A DNA stretch of 64,000 nt from CAVVMA01 sp963830715 (lineage in GTDB: Bacteria; Desulfobacterota; Binatia; Binatales; Binataceae): NCBI GenBank assembly GCA_963830715.1, contig CAWHNS010000006.1, positions 310,001 to 374,000 of the forward strand. Reading direction: 5' to 3'. The notes under the pieces were generated by a model. That model was not told the DNA's origin and did no database searches. It was given only the letters and a program-made list of their open reading frames with translations. The position numbers and the translations under genes were made by a program. Below, piece after piece: positions 23,901 through 33,813 of the stretch (within the stretch, counting starts at the first letter, position 1; each line of letters opens with the position of its first letter).

Positions 23901-23930
23901 GCTCTAATCGCTCGGTAACCGGAAATTGCG

Positions 23931-23965
23931 GCGGATCAGCGATCTCGCTGGTCCGCCCTTTTTCT
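23931..23965 (+). terminator. Rho-independent terminator after the porin gene
   Basis: An 11-bp stem with one mismatch (GCGGATCAGCG at 23931-23941 and CGCTGGTCCGC at 23946-23956) and a 4-nt loop is followed by CCCTTTTTCTT. It lies 30 bp after the porin stop codon. Confidence 0.8.
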
Positions 23966-24036
23966 TGTGTGCATGACGCGTGACTTCGGGGGGCTCTCGC
24001 CTCGCTGATTCTCCCGAAATTCCGCGATCGAGCCCT

Positions 24037-24067
24037 GACCGACTGACCGTAGGGTGGTTAGTCGGTC
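24037..24067. promoter_or_regulatory. Inverted repeat upstream of yjbQ (TetR-like operator shape)
   Basis: GACCGACT at 24037-24044 and AGTCGGTC at 24060-24067 form perfect 8-bp arms around 15 bp. The GACCGAC half-site resembles sites bound by some TetR-family repressors. No TetR gene is in the window, so this is only a candidate site. Confidence 0.3.
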
Positions 24068-24184
24068 GATTCTATTTATTGTCGAATAGCTATCCAAAAA
24101 AATTGCGCACAATGCTCCTGCAACGCTAAATTGATAGTGACTCGTTCGGGCGACTCCAACTGGGTTGAGCAGGCAGGTAGTGTG

Positions 24185-24781
24185 ATGCGGAAATCCGATC
24201 TTCGACTGAATCTTCACAGAACTGTGTTGCCGTCGCGTCATTCGGTATGGCTCTCGGAGGTGCTGCTCGAAGTGCGCACCCGGCAGCCGATCGAGTTCGT
24301 CGATCTGACCGATCGGATCAACGCGCACCTCGCGGCGAACCGGATCGAGCACGGCGAAGCGACGGTCTTTTCGAGGCATACCACCGCCGCGATCAAGATC
24401 AACGAGGCGGAGGAACTGCTGCTCGAAGACTTCAAGCACTTCCTGCGCCGCCTGTGTCCTCCCGAAGGCCGGTACAATCACAACGACATGGATCGGCGCA
24501 AGCCGCCGATCGCGCCGGACGAGCGCGCCAACGGGCATTCGCACTGCATGCACCTGCTGCTGTCGACGAGCGAGACGATCCCGGTGTCCGACTTTCAGCT
24601 CGCGCTCGGCACCTGGCAGCGGATTTTCCTGGTCGAACTCGACGGCCCGCGCGATCGCCAGGTGAGCCTGCGATGCGCGAACTACGTCCGCCAGGCGCCG
24701 TCCGGCCTTCGCCATGAGCCCGACCTGGCGGAAGCCGTCGCGCTGAACGGATATTCGCGCCGGGCCCGCAACGGCTCCTAG
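24185..24781 (+). CDS. yjbQ: YjbQ family (UPF0047) protein, secondary thiamine-phosphate synthase
   Basis: A 198-aa protein of the YjbQ family, members of which have weak thiamine-phosphate synthase activity. The conserved metal-site motifs are FSRHTTAAIKINEAE and NGHSHCMHLLLSTSE, followed by GTWQRIFLVELDGPRDRQV. The core is preceded by about 25 extra residues and followed by a short basic tail. ATG at 24185 is chosen; the longer frame has no family similarity. Confidence 0.85.
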   Translation: MRKSDLRLNLHRTVLPSRHSVWLSEVLLEVRTRQPIEFVDLTDRINAHLAANRIEHGEATVFSRHTTAAIKINEAEELLLEDFKHFLRRLCPPEGRYNHNDMDRRKPPIAPDERANGHSHCMHLLLSTSETIPVSDFQLALGTWQRIFLVELDGPRDRQVSLRCANYVRQAPSGLRHEPDLAEAVALNGYSRRARNGS

Positions 24782-24795
24782 CGGTCTTTCCGCTT

Positions 24796-25200
24796 TCAGG
24801 CGGCGGAAGCGCGATCGATTTGTACGCGGAACGCGCCGGTGCGATCGGTTGCCAGACCCGCGTCAACGAGAATCCGCGCGACCCACAGGTACGGCCGCGC
24901 GTACCAGTATTTTCGCCCGACCAGATCCATTACATGCGCCCGCGCCGCAGCGTCCGTGATTTGCGCCGCCGTTCCGGTGAAAGTCTCGCCCCCGGCCCGA
25001 AGCGTGACGCCCGGGCGCCGCAGAACATTGCGCACCCATTGCCGGCCGACGTTCGCCGTCGCCAGGTACACGGTCTCGCCCTCGACCATGAACCAAATCG
25101 TGACTTCGTAGGGCTTGCCCGATTTGCGGCCCTGATGGACCAGTTGAAGGGTCTGATTGCCGGCTACGCGCGCGAGTCGCGCAGCTGGATCGTCCGCCAT
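24796..25200 (-). CDS. Nitroreductase-family deazaflavin (F420)-dependent oxidoreductase
   Basis: A 134-aa split-barrel protein of the Ddn-like family (PF04075). It contains LVHQGRKSGKPYEVTIWFMV, VYLATANVGRQWVRNVL and a middle VTLRAGGETFTGTAAQI segment, matching the Ddn core. The start ATG at 25200 has AGGAGG six bases upstream. Characterised members use F420H2, but some bind FMN or haem, so the cofactor is unproven. It ends convergently with yjbQ. Confidence 0.75.
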   Translation of the reverse strand: MADDPAARLARVAGNQTLQLVHQGRKSGKPYEVTIWFMVEGETVYLATANVGRQWVRNVLRRPGVTLRAGGETFTGTAAQITDAAARAHVMDLVGRKYWYARPYLWVARILVDAGLATDRTGAFRVQIDRASAA

Positions 25201-25213
25201 GAATGTCCTCCTT

Positions 25214-25666
25214 TCAGGCCGGTCGCTTGAGCGCCAGCGAGAAGTGATGGCTCGTGATTGCCATCCGGTTGCGCAGGTAGAAGCGATGGGCGTCGAAGCG
25301 CTGGACCCCCGAGTCCAGAGTAAGCTGATCGCAGCCGCTGGAGCGCGCACGGTCGATTAGCCAGTCGAATAGCAACTGACCATGCCCGCGCGATCGCTCG
25401 TGGGAATCCGTGACCAGATCGTCCACGTACATGAACTTCCCGTTGACCAGGTTTTCCATGATCCGGAAGCCCGCGACCGCTTTGACCGCGCCGGCGTCCT
25501 CGACGCAGGCGAGAATGAATCCGCTGCGCTCGATTCGCCGCACCTGGGCCACGAAGTCCGCCTCGGCCAGCGCCGTGCGCAATTGACTCATCACCGGAAA
25601 ACAGCGGCGGATTTCCTCGTCGTCGCGCGCCAGACGAACGATCGGTTTTCCCCGCGATGCGTTCAC
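25214..25666 (-). CDS. GNAT-family N-acetyltransferase
   Basis: A 150-aa acetyltransferase with the acetyl-CoA loop in motif A: MYVDDLVTDSHERSRGHGQLL (shortened here to its core DSHERSRGHGQLL), followed by DWLIDRARSSGCDQLTLDSG and HRFYLRNRMAITSHHF, the usual C-terminal strand-helix. The GTG start at 25666 overlaps the TGA of the TPR gene as GTGA, indicating coupling. The acceptor substrate cannot be predicted. Confidence 0.8.
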   Translation of the reverse strand: MNASRGKPIVRLARDDEEIRRCFPVMSQLRTALAEADFVAQVRRIERSGFILACVEDAGAVKAVAGFRIMENLVNGKFMYVDDLVTDSHERSRGHGQLLFDWLIDRARSSGCDQLTLDSGVQRFDAHRFYLRNRMAITSHHFSLALKRPA

Positions 25667-26932
25667 TGCGACACGCGTTCCATCACTGCGCCCGAAGCGG
25701 TGTCGGCAATCTCTACCACCACTGTTCCCTTGATGCGGTGATCGGTCTTGGCGTTCTTGATCCCGTTCTTGAGGTCGCTCTCGAACATCTGCTTCGCGAA
25801 CGGAGGCATCTTGTCCATCGGGAAATTGTCCATCAGGACCGTGGCCTTCAACTTGTCCGGCCATTTGACCGACTGAACCTTGGGACCCGCGAACGGGATA
25901 TTGCGGACCATCCGCTCGATCTCGCCGTGGAAGTCCGTATTCTGGCCGCCTGCTTGCGGGACTCCGCTGCTCGCGACCGCTGCGGGAGATTGTTCCCGAA
26001 GCGCCGGCACGCTCACGGACGGCACCGACGCCAGGGCGGCACTCGTCGCGGTGGCGCCGGAACCGGCGCCGGCCGCGCCATTGGCGGCTGTGGCGCCGGC
26101 GGGCGCCCGGTTGAACTTGTTCATTGCATCCTGTACGCGCGCGCGCGACGCGTCGTCCGGAGCGAGCGTGAGCGCCTTCTGGAGGGCCTGACGCGCGTCG
26201 GCCGGGTCATTTTCCGCGTCGTAGGCGATGCCCATATTGTAGTACGCCTCGAAGAAGTCCCGGCTTGGCCGCGATCGCTCGCTTGTATTGCACCACCGCC
26301 TGATCGGGGTTGTTGGTGTAAAGGTACATGGTGCCGAGGTCCGTCCGCACTTCGGGGTCGTCGGGTTTTTCCTTCAGGTAATGCTCATAGGCGGCGATCG
26401 CCTGGTCGTAATTCTTATGATCGTAGTTGAGATTGCCGATTCCGCGCAGCGCGTCGGGATTGTCCGCGTCGAGATTGAGTGAATGTGCGAACGCCTCCTG
26501 CGCCTTGAGATAGTACGATGGATCGAACATCGCGGCGCGCAGCGCGACCTCGCCGAACTTGTTCCACGCCGCGATGTCGTTGGGTTTGCCTGCAGCGTCC
26601 TTTTCGATCTGATCGATAAACCGGCGAGCGTCGGCGGGCAGCTCGACCTTGGGATGCCCGGCCGGCAGGTCTTTCGCGTCGGTCTCGGCGGAGCCGGAAG
26701 AAGGCTCTGCCTGCGGGATCGACGCGACAGTCGCCGGCGGTGTGCCCGGCACGATCAGATAGACGACGACCAGGCCGACGATCAGAATTCCCAGGAAGAC
26801 GCCCACGAATGCGACCGTCAGTTGCAAGCCGCCGATACGGTTTGCGGCGGCGGGATCGAGTTGCCGCCCGCATTCGACGCAAAACTTCCCTTTCGGAATC
26901 GCCGGCGCGCCGCAATGCGGACAAAAGCGCAT
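25663..26932 (-). CDS. Zinc-ribbon, membrane-anchored TPR protein (frameshifted)
   Basis: About 420 aa. Residues 4-22 form a zinc ribbon (FCPHCG then FCVECG). A membrane helix lies at 37-61, then a linker. From about residue 100 tetratricopeptide repeats follow, for example IAAYEHYLKEKPDDPEVRTD and MYLYTNNPDQAVVQYKRAI. An extra G near 26262 shifts the frame, and repeats continue as MGIAYDAENDPADARQALQ. After an Ala-rich linker there is a C-terminal helical domain (HGEIERMVRNIPFAGPKVQ onward). It is probably an inner-membrane scaffold with the TPR domain outside. The GNAT gene is coupled downstream. Confidence 0.75.
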
Positions 26933-27064
26933 AATCAATCTCCTATCGCACAGCTTCCCGCAGACGCAACATGGCGGCCGAGCGGCCCGTGAATTCGCTC
27001 TCCAACTCGCATGTGGCGTGTTGTATAGTCGCGGCCTGCGGACCCAATCCGCGCAGGAGAAGAA

Positions 27065-27715
27065 ATGCTGCTTTACAACGCCTTCGGACCCAATCCGCGC
27101 GCGATGCGGATGTTCCTCGCCGAGAAGGGAATCACGATCCCCACCAGGGACATCGATCTGATGAAGGCGGAGAATCGCAGGCCGCCCTACACCGATCGAA
27201 ATCCGGGCGGGCAGCTCCCCGCGCTCGAACTTGACGACGGCAGCTGCATCGGCGAGACCGTCGCGATCTTCGAGTACCTGGAAGAGAAGCATCCGCGCCC
27301 CCCGCTGATCGGCGCCACTGCCGAGGAGCGCGCGGAAGCCCGCCAATGGCAGCGGCGAGTCGAACTGAACATCACCGAGCCCCTGTACAACGGCTTTCGC
27401 TATGCCGAGGGACTCGAACTTTTCAAATCGCGGATGCGGGTGCTGCCGGAAGCCGCCGCGGGCCTCAAGGCGGTGGTGCAGGATCGGCTCAAATGGCTCG
27501 ACGGCCTGATGGCCGGCAGGGAGTATATCGCCGGCAGCCGGTTCACGATCGCAGACATTATCCTGTACAGCGCGCTCGATTTCGGTGCGGGAGTCGGCCA
27601 GAACCTGGACCCGTCGCTCAAGAATCTCACGGCATGGTTCAAGCGAGTCGGCGCACGCCCCAGCGCCGCCGCGAGTCTTCATCCGGCCTCCGCGCAGGTC
27701 GGCATGAAGGGCTGA
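27065..27715 (+). CDS. Glutathione S-transferase family protein
   Basis: A 216-aa two-domain GST. The N-terminal thioredoxin fold has NAFGPNPRAMRMFLAEKG and the glutathione-site PGGQLPALELDDGSCIGET motif. The helical C-terminal domain has MAGREYIAGSRFTIADII, the typical N-capping box region. The catalytic residue near the N-terminus would be Asn or Ser of the FGPNPR loop rather than Tyr, as in beta- or theta-like classes. It is followed after 11 bp by an APH-like kinase gene. Confidence 0.88.
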   Translation: MLLYNAFGPNPRAMRMFLAEKGITIPTRDIDLMKAENRRPPYTDRNPGGQLPALELDDGSCIGETVAIFEYLEEKHPRPPLIGATAEERAEARQWQRRVELNITEPLYNGFRYAEGLELFKSRMRVLPEAAAGLKAVVQDRLKWLDGLMAGREYIAGSRFTIADIILYSALDFGAGVGQNLDPSLKNLTAWFKRVGARPSAAASLHPASAQVGMKG

Positions 27716-27726
27716 ACGCGAATCCG

Positions 27727-28728
27727 GTGAGCTCGGAAATAGCAGAACAACTCGCCGCGATGGCGCGCGCGAAGACCGGCGACCCGGGCGCATCCGTCAG
27801 CGAGCCGGTCGCGCTGCCGGGCCATGCGGGATTGAGCTACAGCTTCGAGCTCGACTGGCGATCGGAATCCGGCCCGGTGCACGAGAAGCTCGTGATTCGA
27901 CTTGCGCCAGTCGGGGTTCGGATCGCCGGACCGGCCGACGTGGCCCGCCAGGGACGAGTGATGGCCTCGCTGGCGGATACGCCGGTGCCGGTCCCGCCGG
28001 TGCGATGGATCGAGGATGATCCGCGCTGGTTCGGGCGTCCGTTCTTTGTGGGCTGTTTCGTGGCGGGGGAGAAGATCGGCGATATCCAGCCTTCGGCGGA
28101 GGACGCGCGCCCGATGGTCCGCAGCGTGGTTGAGACGCTCGCCGCCCTGCACGCCGTCGATTGGCAATCGCGCCGCCGGATTTGGGGTGAACCATTCGCG
28201 CTGGCGGACGAAATGAAGCGCCTGGACCATCTGCTCGACCGCGACACACTCGACCCCGCCGCGGTCGCCCGCGCCCCGATGCTGCGCGAGCGGCTGCGCG
28301 CGAGCCTGCCGGCCGAGCCGCGAATCGGATGCGTCCACGGCGACTTCCAATGGTCGAACTGCCTGTTGCGCGACGGACGGCTGGTCGCGGTGATCGATTG
28401 GGAACTGTCGCAGGTCGGCGCCACGCTGCTCGACCTCGGATGGATCTGCCTGTTCTCCGATCCGGATAGCTGGTCGAATCCGTTCCTCGTACCGTCGCGG
28501 CTTCCTGCGCCGGACGAGATCGTCTCGATGTACGCCGAGCGTGCGCGCTTTCCGGTCTCGACGCCGGAAGTGCGATGGTTCCAGGCCTTCTCCGCGTATC
28601 GTTTCGGAGTGATCACGGTCTTCAACCTGATGCTCCATCGGCGCGGCAAGCGCCCCGATCCGACCTGGGAAGAAGTCGGCAAATCCGCGCCCCGCCTGTT
28701 CGATCGCGGCCTGGAACTGCTCGATTGA
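27727..28728 (+). CDS. APH-like phosphotransferase (acyl-CoA metabolism type)
   Basis: A 333-aa aminoglycoside-phosphotransferase-fold kinase starting at GTG 27727, 11 bp after the GST gene. Kinase landmarks: catalytic loop VHGDFQWSNCLL, with the Asp of HGD as base, and the metal-binding DWE of VAVIDWELSQVG. This subfamily, related to the kinase domain of ACAD10/11, is common beside acyl-CoA dehydrogenases. It probably phosphorylates a hydroxyacyl-CoA or alcohol rather than an antibiotic. It is the first of three such genes in the window. Confidence 0.8.
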   Translation: MSSEIAEQLAAMARAKTGDPGASVSEPVALPGHAGLSYSFELDWRSESGPVHEKLVIRLAPVGVRIAGPADVARQGRVMASLADTPVPVPPVRWIEDDPRWFGRPFFVGCFVAGEKIGDIQPSAEDARPMVRSVVETLAALHAVDWQSRRRIWGEPFALADEMKRLDHLLDRDTLDPAAVARAPMLRERLRASLPAEPRIGCVHGDFQWSNCLLRDGRLVAVIDWELSQVGATLLDLGWICLFSDPDSWSNPFLVPSRLPAPDEIVSMYAERARFPVSTPEVRWFQAFSAYRFGVITVFNLMLHRRGKRPDPTWEEVGKSAPRLFDRGLELLD

Positions 28729-28850
28729 CCCAATTTCCCCGCGACGAGTCATCCAGTAGCAGGATTGCAACATCCTGGCGGTCTGCCCGCTCGTGACCTG
28801 ATCTTCATCGCGCGGTATGCTTGATGATGCGCTGGGCGGAGGCTTGCGGG

Positions 28851-29030
28851 ATGGCTACCAAGAGCACTGAACAGCGGGCTACGGTGAAGGATCTCCTGAT
28901 GCGCATCGCGGATCTCGAAAATCGGGTCAGGGACCAGAGCGGAGAGATTCAGCGGCTCGATCAGCGGATACAGAAGATGGCCGACTTGCTCGCGCTCTCC
29001 CAGGCCGAGCGATTTTCCGCGCCCTCGTAG
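28851..29030 (+). CDS. Small coiled-coil protein, unknown function
   Basis: A 59-aa protein with a continuous heptad pattern (VKDLLMRIADLENRVRD, then SGEIQRLDQRIQKMADLL). GGCGGAGG lies about ten bases before the ATG at 28851. It has no signal or membrane segment. It could pair with itself or with another helical protein; no family was recognised. Confidence 0.5.
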   Translation: MATKSTEQRATVKDLLMRIADLENRVRDQSGEIQRLDQRIQKMADLLALSQAERFSAPS

Positions 29031-29090
29031 CTCTGGCTCGCCCGGTGTAAGTCGCGCACGGCTGATGCGGCTGCTCTCAGGCGGAACCGT

Positions 29091-32000
29091 CTAACCTTCC
29101 ATCGCCTCGGTCTCCGATGCGCCGAGCGTTCCGCGGCGCAGCGCGCGATCTTTCATCATCGCGAAGAACACCGGCACGAGCACCAGCACGTGGACCGTTG
29201 AGGTCACCATCCCACCGACGATCGGCGCCGCGATCGGCTTCATCACGTCGGACCCGATCCCGGCCGACCACAGGATCGGCGCCAGGCTCATCATCACCAC
29301 CGCCACGGTCATGAGCTTGGGCCTCAACCGATTCACGGCGCCTTCGATCGTGGCCGCTTCGATTTCAGCGTAACCGACGGGGCCGGCGGAGAGTCGGCGG
29401 TCGAGAGCCTCGTGCAGATAGATGACCATCACAACGCCGGTCTCGACGGCGATTCCGAACAGCGCGATATACCCGACCCACACCGCGACGCTGAAGTTGA
29501 AGCCCATCCAGTATTGCAGGACGAGTCCCCCTGTCATCGCGTACAGGCACGGAAAGATCAGCACCGCCGCCTCGGCGACGGAGTGGAACAGCATGTAGAG
29601 CAGGAAGAAGATCGCGGCGAAGGCGACCGGGACAATGAGCGCGAGCCGCCTGCGCGCCCGGAGCTGGAACTCGTACTCGCCGGACCATTTCAGCGAATAC
29701 CCGGGCGGGAGGCGCAGACGGCGGTCCAGAACCCTCTGCGCGCGGGCTACAAAACCCCCGTAGTCACTGGTCGACAGGTCGAAGTAGACGTAGCCGGTCA
29801 TCTCTCCATCCTCGTCGCGGATCATCGTGGGTCCTGGACTGAGATCGATCTTCGCGACTTCGCCGAGCGGGATCTGCGCACCTGACGGCGTCATCAGCAG
29901 GACGCGGCGCAGCGCTTCGAGATTGCCACGATAGTCGGCCAGGTAGCGGACGTTTATCGGATATCGCTCGCGTCCCTCGATAGCGGTGGCGATGTTCTCA
30001 CCGCCGATCCCCGATGAGATCGCGGTCTGGACATCGCCGACGGTCAGCCCATAGCGCGCCGTCGCCGCGCGGTCGGCCGCGATATTGACGTAGAATCCCT
30101 GCGACACGCGCTCCGCGAAGACGCCGCGCGTGCCCTCGACGCCGCTGAGCAACTCCTCGATCTCCGAGCCGATCCGCTGGATCCCATCGAGGTCGGGTCC
30201 CTGCACCTTGATCCCGACCGGCGTCTTGATTCCGGTCAACTCCATGTCGAGCCGGTTCTCCACCGGCATCGTCCACGTGTTGGACAGTCCGGGGAAGCGG
30301 AGCTTCGAGTCCATCTCCTGCAGCAGACGGTCGTAGCTCATGCCTGCCGGCCACTTCTCCCGCGGTTTCAGCATGATGGTCGTGTCATACATGTCCATCG
30401 GCGCGTTGTCGGTTGCGCTGTCGGACCTGCCGACCGTGCCGAACACGCTCTGCGACCTCGGGGAAAGCACGGATGATCTGGTCCTGCTTCTGCATCAGCT
30501 CGCTGGCCGACGTGATCGAAATTCCCGGCAGCGCGGTCGGCATGAAGAGCATCGAGCCCTCGAACAACGGCGGCATGAACTGGCTGCCGATTCGGGCCGC
30601 GAGTGGCAGCGTGAGTATCAGGAACGCGAGGTTGGCGGCGATCGTGGCTCCGCGATGGCGCAGGCACCATCGGATGACCGGCCGGTAGAGCCGCTGAAAG
30701 ATCCGCGACAACGGATTAGCGCTCTCCGCACGCAACCGCTTGCCGCGGATGAGCACGATCATCAGGATCGGCACGACCGTGATCGCGAGTATCGACGAGA
30801 ACGCGATCGCCAGGGTCTTGGTCCAGGCGAGTGGCCGGAACATCCTGCCCTCCTGCGCTTCCAGCAAGAACACCGGCAGGAACGAGATCGCGATTATGAG
30901 CAGTGAGTAGAACAGCGGGCGGCCTACTTGCCTGGCCGCTTCCAGCAGCGTGCGCCGGCGTTCGGCCTCGCCGAGACCGCGGCCCGATTGTCGCGCCGCG
31001 CTCTCGCGTTCGGTGAGCCGCCGATGGCCGTTCTCGACCATCACGATCGACGCATCGACCAGCACGCCGATCGCGAGCGCCAGCCCTCCCAACGACATGA
31101 TGTTGGAACTGACGCCGAGGTAATACATCGGGATGAAGGTGGCCAGCAACGCGAGCGGGATGCTGATAATCGGGATTAGTGCGGAACGAAAATGCAGCAG
31201 GAATGCGACGATCACGAGGCTTACGATCAGCGCCTCTTCGATCAGGTCGCGGCGCAGCGTATCGATCGACTCGCCGATCAGACCGGACCGGTCGTAGCCG
31301 GCGACGATTTCCACGCCCGGCGGGAGGCTGCGCTGGAGCTCGGCGATCTTTCGCTTGACACGATCGATCACGTTGAGCGCGTTTTCGCCGTAGCGCATCA
31401 CCACGATCCCGCCTACCGCCTCACCGTTTCCGTCAAACTCGGCGGCGCCCTCGCGAAGATCCGGTCCAAGGCTGACCACGCCCAGATCGCGAATCAGGAC
31501 CGGTGTCCCATTGTTGGAGGCAACCGCAATCTGTTCCAGGTCGCCGACCGAGCGAACATAACCGAGCCCGCGAATCAGGTAGTCCGCACCTGACATCTCC
31601 AGCAGTCTGCCGCCCACTTCGTTGTTGCTCTGCCGCACTTTGTCAATCACGGTCGCGAGCGGGACGTGCAGCGCGAGCATCCGGTTGGGGTCGAGCCGGA
31701 CCTGGTACTGCTTGACGAAGCCTCCGATGGTCGCGACTTCGGCCACTCCCGGCTCGGTCTCCAGTGCGTAGCGGATCTTCCAATCCTGGAGGCTGCGCAG
31801 ATCGGCGAGGCTGAGTTGGTGGCTGCGGTCGAGCAGGACGTACTCGTAAACCCATCCGGCGCCGGTCGCGTCGGGTCCGATCATCGGACTGACTCCTTGC
31901 GGCAGCCGGCCCGCGATCTGCTGCAGATACTCGATCACGCGGCTTCGCGCCCAGTAAATGTCGGTACCATCCTCGAAGACCACGAAGACGTACGAGTCGT

Positions 32001-32265
32001 TCGGCATCGTCTGTGCGCGGACGGCTTTGACGTGCGGCGCGGAAAGCATTGTTGTGACGATCGGATAAGTAACCTGGTCTTCGAGGACGTCCGGCGGCTG
32101 CCCCATCCATTGAGTGTGAACGATCACCTGGACGTCGGAGATGTCGGGCAGCGCGTCGAGCGGGATGCGATTGAGCGACCAGGCTCCCGCTATCGCGAGT
32201 CCGGCGAGTGCGATCATCACCAGGATCCGGTTGCTACTGCACCAATCGATGGTTTTTTCGATCAT
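29091..32265 (-). CDS. cusA: Heavy-metal efflux RND transporter CusA/CzcA (frameshifted)
   Basis: Inner-membrane proton-driven pump of the HME-RND family, about 1,057 aa. ATG at 32265 is preferred over the upstream TTG because GGAGG precedes it. It has IPLDALPDISDVQVIV at the N-terminus, GGLALAIGVLVDASIVMVEN in helix 4, SLAPILWSAGIGSDVMKPI near the C-terminus, and twelve predicted helices with two large periplasmic loops. An extra C near 30452 breaks the frame inside the second periplasmic domain (AFPEV, then SVFGTVGRSDSATDNAP). The order cusC-cusB-cusA, with overlapping or adjacent ends, is a complete tripartite operon. The metal is probably Cu/Ag or Zn/Co/Cd. Confidence 0.88.
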
Positions 32266-32280
32266 GACTCGCCTCCGCAA

Positions 32281-33813
32281 TCACATCATCGGGTCGCTGG
32301 CCGCAACCGAGAATTCCCGGCTCGCGATCTGCGCGCCTGCCTTGCTTGCGATTACCGTTACCTGCCACGTGCCGCCGCTCTGCAGATCGACGTTCGCTAC
32401 GTACTGGCCGGGCGCGCGCTCGATCGCCTTGCCCTCGGCCTTCATGGCGGCCATCTGCATCGCCGGCATCGCGGGCATGAAGAAGATCACCGAGACTTCC
32501 GCCCCGCGGATTGGCTTGCCGGCAGGATCGCTGAGAGCGATCCGCACGAGGTTGCTTCCTCTCTGCGGCGGATTCGGTTCGGTCGTCAGATCGACGTTGG
32601 CCGTGGGCGCGGACGCTGCCGCTGCGCTCGCCCCCGGCGGAGGGGGCGCGAAACTTCCCAACGCCGCCTGGAGCTGGCTTTCCGAGTCGATCAGGAAATT
32701 AGCCGACGCGACGATCTCCTGGCCCGCGCGCAGTCCCTTGAGTACCCGGAACCGGTTGCCCAGATGCGCACCGAGTTCCACCTCGATCGGCTCAAGGTAG
32801 CCGTCGCCCCGGTTGACGAAGACGATGTTGTGGATGCCGGTGCGCAGCACGCCGGAGTCGGGAATCGTCGGGCCGCGGCCCAGATGCGGCTTCATCGCGA
32901 CGTTCACGAACATTCCCGGCTTGAGCAGTCCGTTCTTGTTGTCGAAGTCGCAGCGAACGCGCGCGGTTCGCGTCGCAGGGTCGATTTCAGGCCAGATGAA
33001 ATCCACGCGGCCATCGAAGCTCCGATCGGGGTAGGCGTCCGCGCTGATCGAGGCCGGGTCGCCGATCTTGATCCTGCCGATTTCGTCCTGGAAGACGGCT
33101 GCGTAGACCCACACGCGCGAAAGGTCCGCGATGGTGTAGAGGCGAGTCTCGGGCTGCGCATACATGTTGGGCAGGGCCGCGCGCTCGGTGACGTAACCGC
33201 CGGCCGGAGCGTCGATTTCGACCGTATCGTCCGCCGTGCCCTGACGCCGGAGACGCTCGATCTCGCGCGGCGACACGCCGAACCGTCTCAGCCGTTCGAG
33301 CGCCGCAGCCGCGATCGATGAGGCGCCGTCCTTCACGCCGGGAACATCGCTGTTCGCCACCTGCTGCTGCTCTTTGCGCGCAAGCAGGTACTCCTCCTCC
33401 GCGCTAGCCAAATCGGGGCTGTAGATCGTGAACAGCGGCTCGCCCCTTTTCACGCGGGCGTAGGTCTGATTGGCAAAGACCGTCTTAATCCATCCGGCGA
33501 AGCGGGTCTGAACGTAGCTCTGGAGTTGCTCATCCGGTTCGATGGTGCCGGTGGCATCCAGCCGGTCGGTCAATTCCTGATCCTCGACGGGGGCGAACGT
33601 GAGCCCGATAAGCTGCCGGCGTTCCGGCGTAAGCCGGATCGGCGCGAGCTTCGGCGCCGCCGCGCCGGGGGATTGCGTCTCTATAGCTTCGGCGACGGCG
33701 CATCGCGTGGCGAGCCACATCACCGCCATCAGGGCGATCGCGCAGACCGACGCGCGCCTCGACAGGCGTCGCGCGGGTAAGCGTTCGCCGCGATTCACTT
33801 TGATCATTGTCAT
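32281..33813 (-). CDS. cusB: RND efflux periplasmic adaptor CusB with C-terminal FixH/YtkA-like domain
   Basis: Membrane-fusion protein of 510 aa linking CusA to the outer-membrane channel. A signal or anchor segment is followed by TRFAGWIKTVFANQ (lipoyl/barrel-sandwich), an alpha-hairpin with YSPDLASAEEEYLLARKE, and APAGGYVTERAALPN. The last 100 residues carry an extra Ig-like FixH/YtkA domain (NPPQRGSNLVRIALSD, then Met-rich FFMPAMPAMQMAAMKAEG), which could bind a soft metal. Its ATG overlaps the cusC stop codon as ATGA. Confidence 0.88.
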   Translation of the reverse strand: MTMIKVNRGERLPARRLSRRASVCAIALMAVMWLATRCAVAEAIETQSPGAAAPKLAPIRLTPERRQLIGLTFAPVEDQELTDRLDATGTIEPDEQLQSYVQTRFAGWIKTVFANQTYARVKRGEPLFTIYSPDLASAEEEYLLARKEQQQVANSDVPGVKDGASSIAAAALERLRRFGVSPREIERLRRQGTADDTVEIDAPAGGYVTERAALPNMYAQPETRLYTIADLSRVWVYAAVFQDEIGRIKIGDPASISADAYPDRSFDGRVDFIWPEIDPATRTARVRCDFDNKNGLLKPGMFVNVAMKPHLGRGPTIPDSGVLRTGIHNIVFVNRGDGYLEPIEVELGAHLGNRFRVLKGLRAGQEIVASANFLIDSESQLQAALGSFAPPPPGASAAAASAPTANVDLTTEPNPPQRGSNLVRIALSDPAGKPIRGAEVSVIFFMPAMPAMQMAAMKAEGKAIERAPGQYVANVDLQSGGTWQVTVIASKAGAQIASREFSVAASDPMM

